Assembly: GCA_946803715.1 (NCBI GenBank)
Contig: CAMPET010000104.1
Span: forward strand, 226,717-236,896
Direction: 5' to 3'
DNA length: 10,180 nt
Origin: Beroe ovata
Taxonomy: Eukaryota > Ctenophora > Nuda > Beroida > Beroidae
Shown here in pieces: positions 1 to 8,436 of the stretch (the first letter of the stretch is position 1; the number at the start of each line of letters is the position of its first letter). The notes beneath the pieces are model-generated. The model was not told the origin of the DNA. It did no database searches and was given only the letters and a program-made list of their open reading frames with translations. The translations under genes and the position numbers were made by a program.

Positions 1-959
1 CTGATAACGTTTTAGTTTTCGTTGATGGGATGAATGCAAGTAGGTTCTGATTCGAGCAACGGTCAAATTCCTCTTGAGTTGACAGTTGTTGCTTTTGCTC
101 TGCAGTTATTCTTTTCGACTCATGGTGAAATACGATGCTATTTTCGGTAACAATACACTATGCAAATTGAAACGATTAACGGAAGCACCATTTTCTGTGC
201 TTATTCGAAGAAATGGGTGAATTGTGACCAAGTGCTCCTTCATCAAATCAGTGGTTCAAATAAGTAGGTTGGATTTTGATCACAGGTCATGTTATTGTTA
301 AGCTGTCGTTCTGAAGTAACGTCGTGGTGTCTTTCAATGGGTAGTGTATCACGTCCACTTGGCGGGTTTTCTAGTATGGAATAAACTGCATCTCCAAGTG
401 TTTTAATATGAGCTTGTGTTCGTGTGCGGGAATGAAATACGTACGATTCTTCCAAAACAATGGCAGTGTTTTCTTGTGAAAAATAAATGTATGTGAGAGA
501 AAAATTGCTGGTTTTCATGACGAGTGAAGACCTGTGTTTAGGATGCTTCAGTAACACCAACTGTCAACAATTGTTGTAGTCGGAAATCACTCCCCGACTC
601 ACATCAGTTTTTGTCTATCATGTATCTTGTTGGTCACCAATTATCGACACTGTTATCAGCCGTACAAATTGTGTGATATGATAGGGTTGGATTATCGGGA
701 AGCTTAGTAGAAGTCGCATGGGAGAGTCTATATAACTAATTAACTAATACCTAGAGATTAACCATGTATTGAATTCTGATTTGTGTGATAAACAAGTTAA
801 TAATGTGTTATGAACAAGTGTAGTAAAGTACGATACCCATATGATAACACGCTAGTGATGACAGCTCGCTCTTATCTGAATCATGATGCAATATTATTTA
901 TTATAGTGTAATGCACTATTATTATAGTGTTAGATTCAACTTATATAGAGCTTGATTTC

Positions 960-1001
960 ACTGACTTCGCATTATCTATGTACTGACTTCGCATTATCTA
1001 T
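960..1001. repeat. tandem duplication, 22-bp spacing
   Basis: The 20-base word ACTGACTTCGCATTATCTAT occurs twice without mismatch, at 960-979 and 982-1001, separated by two bases. This is a simple local duplication in intergenic DNA with no visible coding or regulatory meaning. Confidence 0.9.
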
Positions 1002-1179
1002 AGGGCATAAATCTCCTTATTTGGAGCACATAATCGCTCACAATCCGGCTTATAGACACACCAACACTCTGCCGAGCTTATAGCATCATGCCACGCCTAT
1101 ACCATAACAATGGGACACATCAGCGTACACTGCACTGTGCCATGTGTATAGTGCCATGTTTATAGTGTCATAATAAATA

Positions 1180-1259
1180 GCATAATGTAAACATCGTGCT
1201 ATATACTGCATGTACTGTGGCATAATGTATACATCGTGCAATAGATTGTAAGTACTGTG
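1180..1259. repeat. two-copy 40-bp tandem repeat
   Basis: Two adjacent 40-bp units, 1180-1219 and 1220-1259, share GCATAATGTA-ACATCGTGC at their start and GTACTGTG at their end, with several substitutions between. Shorter related words (GTGCCATGT, TATAGTG) lie just to the left at 1136-1170, so the array may once have been longer. Confidence 0.8.
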
Positions 1260-1342
1260 CAGAGTGATTATATTAAGTACTATGCGATAGGGGGGCTGGG
1301 GTGAATATTGAATAATGGTGGAGGAGTGCAATATCAGTAGCT

Positions 1343-1394
1343 ATGGCAACTGTAACAGTAACTATCTATCAGTTGCTATATTGCCAGTTGCCAT
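1343..1394. repeat. short inverted repeat
   Basis: ATGGCAACTG at 1343-1352 is the perfect reverse complement of CAGTTGCCAT at 1385-1394, with a 32-base spacer that itself contains related words (CAGTTGCTAT, GTAACAGTAAC). It could be a small foldback remnant. No function can be read from the sequence. Confidence 0.6.
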
Positions 1395-1482
1395 GAATAG
1401 AGTCAGGGCCGTGGGGTTGCCCAGTTTAGAATAGTGAGAAATGTGTTCTATGGATGGACTCTCACCCTGAGTGCCGACACCA

Positions 1483-1635
1483 CCCCATTTTAACACCATT
1501 TTACTCACTGTCCTAACTTAACGCCGGGGACGCCGACATCACTCACGCTGACACCACTCCCACAACGTGCATCACTGACACCACATCACTGTTAACACCA
1601 CTGCCACTGACACCACATCACTGTTGACACCATGT
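1483..1635. repeat. GACACCAC-rich minisatellite with 32-bp duplication
   Basis: The words GACACCAC, TGACACCAC and TAACACCA recur many times. One stretch is a clear 32-bp tandem duplication: CTGACACCACATCACTGTT begins at 1575 and again at 1607. The same TGACACC core appears in introns of the downstream ELP1 gene, so this is one copy of a dispersed low-complexity family. It ends about 30 bases before the proposed start codon of the small gene at 1667. Confidence 0.7.
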
Positions 1636-1666
1636 TGTTAACCAGGGAAACAGATCACTGAACACG

Positions 1667-2722
1667 ATGCCGAGAAACAACACGGCTAACAGCAGAGTTA
1701 ATCAGAGGGGAACTGCCACCATGCTTCAGGTGTGCAGTCGGAGGGTATAACGAAATCAAACAACGATTATTGGCAAACATAATGTTTCATGGTGTCAAAC
1801 CAATCTTCAAAAACTCGGTTTAAAATTCCGAAAACAGGAAAATGGTTGGATCAGTTGAAAGTAATTGCGCGTCCGGTTGCCCCTTCTTTGAAACGTTCTC
1901 AAATCTCAATCGTAGCAATCGGACTCACATATACAGACCATGACGTGATGACACCCCCTCTCCCTTCACAGGACCAAAACACCCAAGTCCGTCAGTTGCA
2001 GCTACTAGCACAGAACCAACAACTCCTCCAGAAACAGCTACAACAGCTTCAGAACATCCAGAGCCGACAAAATGAGCTTCTTCTCGTGCGTCGATAGATG
2101 AGTTGTTTGTATGACGTTGTTTGTATGACGTTGTTTGTATGACGTTGTTTGTATGACGTTGTCTGTATGACGTTGTTCGTATGACGTTGTTTGTATGACG
2201 TTGNAAACAGTGACTCCTCACTATGATCCTGAAGATAGCAACGTTCCGAACCTCTACAACATACTCCACCTCAAAGACTGGGACTGCAAGATAAGAATGA
2301 AGCTGGTGTGTGATGCCGATGGCAGTTCTGTTTGCTTGAGAGTGCTTGATATCCCTCGATATCGACGATTCGACTTGTCCAAACACACAACATACCCTGA
2401 GAATCAGACGTACTTCATCTACGGTGACACCACAAGAGCCGTCATCTCCCATGAGGTGTCAAAACTTCCTGATTTCCAACATGTGGCAGTTCTCAGCACC
2501 CGTCCTCATTCTATGACAGATACCATGCTGAAGCTGGGAGTGAGGGCTGTGGTTCAAGATGTGGAGGGGAGTCCCCTGAAGGTGAATGGAGAAATGGTGG
2601 ACCCTCTGCAGAGGAAGAGATACGACATCTCGTTCAAGGGAGAGCTCTATACAACACTCAACACAACCATTCACGTGAAGGACACTGTCTTCTTTGATGA
2701 GTTGCAGAAAGTCACAGAGTAA
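1667..2722 (+). CDS. probable three-exon gene, coiled-coil protein of unknown function
   Basis: I do not recognise this protein. The proposed model is exon 1 1667-1729 (ATG at 1667, ending CAG before GT), exon 2 1972-2085 or 2089 (preceded by a good acceptor, TCTCCCTTCACAG), and exon 3 2211-2722 (ending TAA). The exon 1/exon 2 junction is phase 0 on both sides, which supports it. The junction into exon 3 is uncertain: the frame fits if the weak donor GTCGAT at 2090 is used, and there is an N at 2204 near the acceptor. Predicted length is about 230 residues. Residues 22-60 are very Gln/Leu rich (14 Gln and 10 Leu of 39) with heptad-like spacing, so a coiled coil is likely. Exon 3 gives about 170 mixed alpha/beta-looking residues with no signal peptide or membrane segment and ends in FDELQKVTE. 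The second ATG at 1721 has a perfect GCCACC context and could be the real start. Exon 3 is the most secure part. Confidence 0.55.
2102..2204. repeat. 14-bp tandem array, seven units, ending at an N
   Basis: Seven units of GTTGTTTGTATGAC run from 2102 to 2199 and are nearly identical; units five and six each carry one T-to-C change. A partial eighth unit ends at an undetermined base at 2204. The array fills most of the intron between the coiled-coil exon and the last exon of the small gene, and a possible acceptor (AAACAG) follows at 2205-2210. The N suggests that the array was collapsed or unresolved in the assembly, so true copy number is unknown. Confidence 0.9.
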
Positions 2723-2955
2723 GAAGCATTGTGATGCAGTTGCACCATGCTGAACAGAAAGGCATAAAATGATAAAGAATTGTTATCTTTTGATATTTTC
2801 AATTTTGCTCTCGTTTTTCTCTTTCATGTTTCAAGTTATTCAAATTCAATGATATCACTTTTTGATCATTGCACATTTTAATTCTATGGTACAACATTCA
2901 TATTTTTAAGTTCAGTATATTTTAGATTGATATACAATTACAAAGTCCATTGTTG

Positions 2956-2961
2956 ATTAAA
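2956..2961 (+). promoter_or_regulatory. possible polyadenylation signal ATTAAA
   Basis: ATTAAA, the commonest variant of the AATAAA signal, lies 234 bases after the stop codon at 2722, at the end of an AT-rich stretch and just before composition changes to CG-rich. No canonical AATAAA occurs between the stop and this point. A weaker GATAAA lies near 2771. It could end the transcript of the small gene; no cDNA evidence is available. Confidence 0.35.
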
Positions 2962-3127
2962 TTTTTAAAGTTCCCGCCTTACGTCGCGTGACTCGAATTC
3001 TTGTCCTAAATTACTCTAATACTCTCAAGTGTCAAGGAGGTCTCTTAACGGCTCTTCATCGGCGCGGCCTTCGAATTTCGATGAAAGCGCGCGCAAGAAT
3101 TAGAAACATGTTTCTTTGTTCTTTATT

Positions 3128-3235
3128 TGAAATCTGTTGCGCTTGGCGGATGTTATCTGTCCACTGTTGGTGCAGTGTTTAGACAGCTAATTGGACAGAT
3201 AACATCGGAACATCCGGCAAGCGCAACAGATTTCA
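3128..3235. repeat. foldback with 36-bp arms and an 8-bp asymmetry
   Basis: The left arm, 3128-3163 (starts TGAAATCTGTTGCGCTTG), is the reverse complement of 3192-3235 (ends CAAGCGCAACAGATTTCA) apart from one mismatch and eight extra bases in the right arm, CGGAACAT at about 3206-3213. The loop is 28 bases. The extra eight bases sit within ACATCGGAACATCCGG and look like a slippage duplication. Transcribed, it would make a long hairpin; as DNA it resembles a MITE or foldback core. Confidence 0.85.
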
Positions 3236-3366
3236 CATGAAGTCTGACATATGGTAGCCTTAATGATAGTCAGATTTTATTAATATTGTCTGGCGATGCT
3301 AGACCGCTGATGCAAGCCGCGAAGTTTGCGCCGCGCGCGCGCAAAACGAAATAGCAGCTAGTACCC

Positions 3367-3393
3367 TAACCCTAACCGTTAAGGTTAGGGTTA
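3367..3393. repeat. interstitial telomere-like hairpin (CCCTAA/TTAGGG)
   Basis: TAACCCTAACC at 3367-3377 pairs perfectly with GGTTAGGGTTA at 3383-3393 across a 5-base loop (GTTAA). Both halves are made of the animal telomere repeat, pointing in opposite directions like a head-to-head telomere junction in miniature. More degenerate copies continue to the right (AAAGTTAGGTTAG). It could be a telomere-fusion or telomerase-repair scar, or a chance part of the surrounding element. Confidence 0.75.
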
Positions 3394-3602
3394 AAGTTAG
3401 GTTAGCATAAAAGCTGGCAGGCGCGTCGCAAGTACCGTCGTGCGCGGATTCAAACGAGGCAGAATAGCACGAGCCAAACGAAATTCTCGACAGGGTTTAT
3501 GTTCCCGCGCTGCGTGACCCAAATTCTCCGCGCGCGCTGCGCGTCTCCTTTCTAAGACTTTTCATTTCACTGAGTAGAACAGGGCGCGCAACGTGTGCAC
3601 AC

Positions 3603-3695
3603 AGGGTTTATCATCAATCGATAAGATTTCATTTGACCTCTGCTTGTGTTTAGCTCGCGCGCGCGCGAGAAATTGCTTGTCGATGATAAACCCTG
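3603..3695. repeat. inverted repeat enclosing a CGCG palindrome
   Basis: AGGGTTTATCATCAATCGAT near 3603 is matched in reverse complement by CTTGTCGATGATAAACCCT at 3677-3695, with a small gap. Between them lies the perfect 16-base palindrome CTCGCGCGCGCGCGAG at 3654-3669. The alternating CG run is a Z-DNA-prone sequence. The arms share AGGGTTTAT with another copy near 3491, again pointing to repeated mobile-element-derived units. Confidence 0.7.
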
Positions 3696-3800
3696 GTTTA
3701 GGGGTTTCGTGCTCACCGCGTCGCGTAGCCAGGCAAGCGAGAGATAGAGGTCAGATAAAATCTGACAATGGTAGCCCTGTCAATGGTCAAGAATCTCATT

Positions 3801-4803
3801 GTGCGAGCGTCAGCTTGACTAGTGACTACAACCAAAGTCAATTTACTTATTCCATTTTGGCAGTTGAAACCTAACATAGCATGGGCAATGTAGAGTACAA
3901 AGATGTGGCAAAGTGTCCAAAAACACTCAGTCAACTTGGTTGTAAAATTACGAATTCTTCAAAGATGAAAAATATCCAATAAACCCTTCAGAGTGTGCTT
4001 TGACGATAATCCCCTGAAAGCCCATCCGAATGAGATTGAAAGATATAGCTGACTTGCCAGTTGGCCTAGCAAAACTATAACTTGCTTGTCTGTGCATTGT
4101 TTACTGCGGTTATTCAATCTCCTTTATATGTTTGTGGAATTACCATGCCGTCGCTGGCGTGATTCTGTCCCTGGGGGAATTACTATTGTGCGGCGCTGAC
4201 GGTAGGAAAAAATGCTACAAATTGGGTAGCAAACAATTTGAAGCAGAAGCATGCTCATTTTAAAATTTCAATTTTCACATGTTAAGCTAACTGTAGTTCT
4301 GTCAGTCCAGCTTTTCTGATTTCTATGTCGCTGATATTCAAGGAAGCAATTCATGGGGTACAGCTTGTGATTGTTAGTTTATTGTTGGATAAATTCCAAG
4401 GTAAGGTGAAATCCTACAAGGTAATTCAGTGACAATTTTGGTATTATTATTGTTTTGGTACAAGGGAACATGTTTTATAACTTACTCCTAGCAAGGGTAG
4501 AAAGCTAACTTACAATTTGTGCTGCTCAATACTCATGCACTTAACAATGCCCTCGGTTCTGCATCTGTGGCCTTTTTGATGCTGCAGATTTCTTGTATTA
4601 TGTCCTTGTTCAAATTATTCAATTGGATTCAATTCTCTTTTATTACTGCTGCATCCTTCCTTTATTTTTCGGGTCACTTTTATTGATAGATCCATCCTTG
4701 CAATTTCAAATTGGTATAATAAAACGTTGATCCTCAGTATTTAGTGTACCCCTCTTTTGAATTTTTGAAAAATATAATGATCAATTCTTAGCTGGTGTGA
4801 AAT
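3801..4803. other. intergenic upstream of ELP1, presumed promoter/5' UTR
   Basis: This stretch is AT-rich with no credible coding sequence. It contains a diverged two-copy repeat beginning GGAATTAC near 4136 and 4176. The ELP1 promoter and 5' UTR should lie here. A possible non-coding first exon could end at GACG/GTAGGAA near 4200 and splice to the AG at 4790-4791 (TTCTTAG), just before the ELP1 start codon. That splice pair is only a suggestion; no TATA box is convincing. Confidence 0.4.
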
Positions 4804-7800
4804 ATGAGGAGTTTGATATGCCAGTGTCAAAGAGTGGTGAGGACAAACACTGCACTTGACTACCTTTCAGTTGATCCAGATTTCAATACTCTTTATGGCA
4901 GTTATAACAATGAGATAGTCAACATCAATATTGAGAACAAAGAGGTGATGTGTTCATTTGCTATTAAATCCTTAATTACTTGACCTATTTTTCATGTTTC
5001 ATTCAATTCTAAAATCTTTCAGGTTGCATTGCACCATGTTTTGGATGATGTGGAAGCAAAAATATCAGATATCCATTGGCTACCTTCCCATAGGGCTCTT
5101 TTCCTTGTTATGAATGCAACTACACTTGCCTTATTCCATCCATCGAACACAACACTTGAAGAAGTTTATAAATATTCTGTGAACAATTAATATTTCGTGA
5201 ATATACGTCCTTTGTTACCCTTCAGTTTGTAAATCTGATTGGTTTTTCCAGGTTGCTGTGATTGATGAAGGTGTATCATGTGCAGAATGGGCACCTGATG
5301 ATGGAATCTGTGTCATTGTCACTGAAGCAGGTATTGAAATTCACTATCAAACTTGTAAATTGCACATTTTTAAAGTGGATTCTTCATTTGATAGTCTTGT
5401 GGTCAATATTTAATAACTCCAGGTAATCTTATGTTGATGTCAGAAGAATTTGATTGTATTAAAAGTGTCAATGCAAAACCAGAAGATTTTGGAGCAGAAC
5501 ATCAAACCCAGGTATTCATATTTTGTAGATTCTTAGGTGCTGTGTTTGTGTGTAAGGACTATTCCTTGATATTTGATATCTATTATCTACTCAAGTTCCA
5601 TATTCAAGGGCTATCTCTGCACTATCTTAACAAAATATGTGACTGTTATGATCAATCTTATTGGTGTCATGATATTGGTGTGATAGTATATGTACATGGA
5701 TGATCGGGGAAATGGGAATAATTATTTATTGTTCAGATACTCACAACAATTCCACATATCCTGTACAATAAAGGGAAATTATACATTGTATACAATGAAC
5801 ATGAAGTTTATAATAAGTGTTTACATTATGCAATATACATCCTATATGCCTATAGAGCACTGTACAGACTAACTGGTTGTTACAGGTGGGTTGGGGAAGC
5901 AAAGAGACTCAGTTCCACGGCAGTGAAGGGAAATCAGCGTCCAAACAACCGGTGTTCTCTACCCCAACTCCAGTCTCCACATCAGATACACTAGAAACCA
6001 GAATAAGCTGGAGAGGTGATGGGCAATACTTTGCAGTTTCTACAGTTGATCAGAGAGACGGGAATGAATACAGGTAATATATTATATCATGCAGCGCGAC
6101 ATCTTCTCAGCACTTCAAAACACACTTTAGATAACCATAGCTCTGAACAGAGTAATCAGAATGTGGACAAGGGAAGGGGTTCACGTGTCCACTAATGAGC
6201 CCTCACCTGGACTTGAGGACTCGCTCTCTTGGAGACCCAGTGGGAATCTGATTACCAGTACAGCTTACCACAATGACAAACATCAGGTGGGGTGCAATAA
6301 TGCCTTATCGCAGCTTTCGTGCTTTGCTGTCATTGCAAGATGTTTTCGACTTGGCTTGGATTAATCACCTGAGAAAGCACGCTTTAAAACGTACAGAACA
6401 AACTTCAGTATCAAACTGCCTGCATCTGCAACTCAGAAATTACTCCATCTCATCATCTGGGAATCGGCAGGTGGTGTTCATGGAACGAAATGGACTTCGT
6501 CACGGAGAGTTTCCACTAACATTCAGCGCTCCTAACACAGCAGTCAGTAACACATCGTGGAACTGTAGCAGTAACATCCTGGCTGTGGTATATGAGGGAG
6601 AAAAGCAGTGTCACGTCATGTTGTACACCAGTTCTAACTACACTTGGCAGGTACGTTACCACCGGTACTCTTTCCTTGACACAACCTATCACATTGACAC
6701 CCCTTCTCATCATTGACACACCACTTCTCATCATTGATACACCACTACTCATCATCGACACACCACTACTCATCATTGACACACCACTACTCAGCTCAAG
6801 CAGCATTACAAGTACGACAGCTCGAGTATTACATTCATGTGGGATCCTCTGGATGAGAACAGATTTCACCTTGCTCTGAGCGACATGTAAGTGATCCTTT
6901 CAAACCCGCGTTTTATGAATTTCATTGTAAAGTTAAGGAGAGATGTTTTGTTTTATCTCATTACATTGACGATTTCAGATACATATGCTATCAACTGACA
7001 GATAAAGTTCTGACTTGTTCAAACTCTACCACTCTTGTCATTAATAGTAATCAGGTAAGTCGCACTTGTCAGATCACATGTAACAGTGTTGCCAAAGAGT
7101 GTAACTGCTATTGACCTGATTTTTATGTTGATCATTATTGGATAATGATTAAGGAACTTCTGAACGATTGATAATTATCGTTGCCATTTGCCATGAGTCA
7201 GCAACTGTTCCAATGTCGGGTCTTTATTCTTTAATAGACTGGTAACTTGCACATAAGCCCTCACGCTCACTTATTGAAAACACGGTCAGATTTCATTCTC
7301 CAAAGAACGTCATCTGATTCGTGACACCATCTTGACACCCCAGGTGAACACGACGCCAATGAGCTCGATGTGCATTCCTCCCCCAATGTCATACTCGCAA
7401 CTCGTTACGGTCTCCGCAAGCAGTTCGCACAGCGGTATTGGTGATGAGGTGTCAAGTCCAGCCTGCAACTCCGTCACCTGTCACGGTGACGATTCCTGGG
7501 TTATTTGTAACGACAGGTTACTTCCTATTCATGTGTCGAATGAGTACTCTCAGGAAATGACAACCAAATTGTAGTGCACATTTATGATTAGTCAGTTTTT
7601 TGACAAACTGTTTACAAAATTCCCGAAGATTACATCGTTTTCAGGACGTTCCAGCGGTTCAACAACGTGTCATACACACCTCCTGGAGAAATAAGTCCTG
7701 ATGAGGTGTACTCGCTCGAGACAGAATTCCATTTGGAGAGTTACGCTGAACTGAGGCACACAATCATGCTATCCCCCACCAAAGCATACTGTGTCACCCT

Positions 7801-8364
7801 GGTCAATGATGTGGACTCCATTCTGACGGTGAGTGACGCACTGACACCACTTTTCTCTTGACACCAGTGTCTCGTTGACACCACTTTTCTCTTTACCCAT
7901 TGACATTTAGCTAGACACCAGTGTCTTTGCCTATTGACACCACTTTTGCTTTGCCGGTAATAATATACCCCGGTAAAAGCACTGACTCATCTACCATTAT
8001 AATAACCCCCTCCTCCCCCCTCCCAAGTTGGAGTTATCAGACAAGGAGGTGTTTGTGGCGTCCTGCATGACTCTGGAGGAGAACTCCGCCGTTGCTAACA
8101 TGATCCGACACCCTGAATCCGGGACTGTCGTTGTTCAGATGATGTCAGGCGAGCTGTTTGAACTGATCGACGGAATGTTGGAGCCGTGGGGAAATGAGGC
8201 TATGAGGGTATGTTCTGAAAATAATATGATTCGTGTTTTGTAAACCGTGAATTCGTATGTATGCGGACAATACGTTCGTTACATGAGCAAGTTTGTCTAT
8301 GTGTGGCTTGTCTCTGAAATGGGGTATTGAGTAAATCACATCTCTGTTAGTGTGTGCATGTTCG

Positions 8365-8436
<72 letters not shown>

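Larger units (their letters stand above)
1..1666. other. intergenic, AT-rich, no supported gene
   Basis: No convincing coding sequence on either strand. Open frames here are short and show no recognisable motif. The longest, minus strand 560-243, begins at a TTG and not an ATG. The stretch holds several small repeats, listed separately, and toward its right end (about 1480-1640) becomes rich in GACACCAC-like words. It may contain the promoter and 5' UTR of the small gene that starts at 1667, but I can identify no TATA box or other element with confidence. Confidence 0.5.
2970..3800. mobile_element. CG-rich island of nested inverted repeats, candidate foldback/MITE-type element
   Basis: This segment is richer in CG dinucleotides than the AT-rich DNA on both sides and is crowded with inverted and direct repeats: a 36-bp-arm foldback (3128-3235), a telomere-like hairpin (3367-3393), CGCG palindromes (3325-3345, 3654-3669) and a second foldback (3603-3695). 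Dispersed direct copies link its parts: GTTCCCGC...GCGTGAC...AATTCT near 2970 and 3500, and TCTGACA-ATGGTAGCC near 3243 and 3760. There is no transposase-like reading frame; the open frames at 2988-3182 and 3593-3874 show no domain. A non-autonomous transposon or a cluster of nested ones fits best, but I could not define terminal repeats or a target-site duplication for the whole island. Confidence 0.45.

Noticed and set aside
243-560. Minus-strand open frame of about 105 codons, with an acceptor-like TGACAG just before it
   Set aside because: It opens with TTG, shows no motif or family I recognise, and has the length expected by chance for a window of this size. It remains a weak candidate exon only.
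1789-1971. Plus-strand frame continuous with the coiled-coil exon from an ATG at 1789
   Set aside because: The stretch ends in a pyrimidine tract and CAG acceptor and its translation lacks the character of the following exon, so it is more likely intron. An unspliced alternative first exon cannot be excluded.
1925-2452. Long minus-strand frame opposite the small coiled-coil gene
   Set aside because: It runs across the 14-bp array and an N, and its central part is only the repeat read in reverse. The plus-strand exons have better splice sites and composition.
1972-2722. Possible AIMP2-like protein because of a Ser-Arg-Gln-x-x-Leu motif in the coiled coil
   Set aside because: The resemblance is limited to a few coiled-coil residues. 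The C-terminal domain does not look like the GST/thioredoxin-like part of AIMP2.
3593-3934. Overlapping open frames on both strands in the CG-rich island
   Set aside because: They arise from CG-rich repeats with few stop codons, lack domains, and cross the arms of inverted repeats.
6516-6879. Open frames on both strands with seven-residue repeats
   Set aside because: They are produced by the 21-bp minisatellite in ELP1 intron 7; the real coding exons flank it in another frame.
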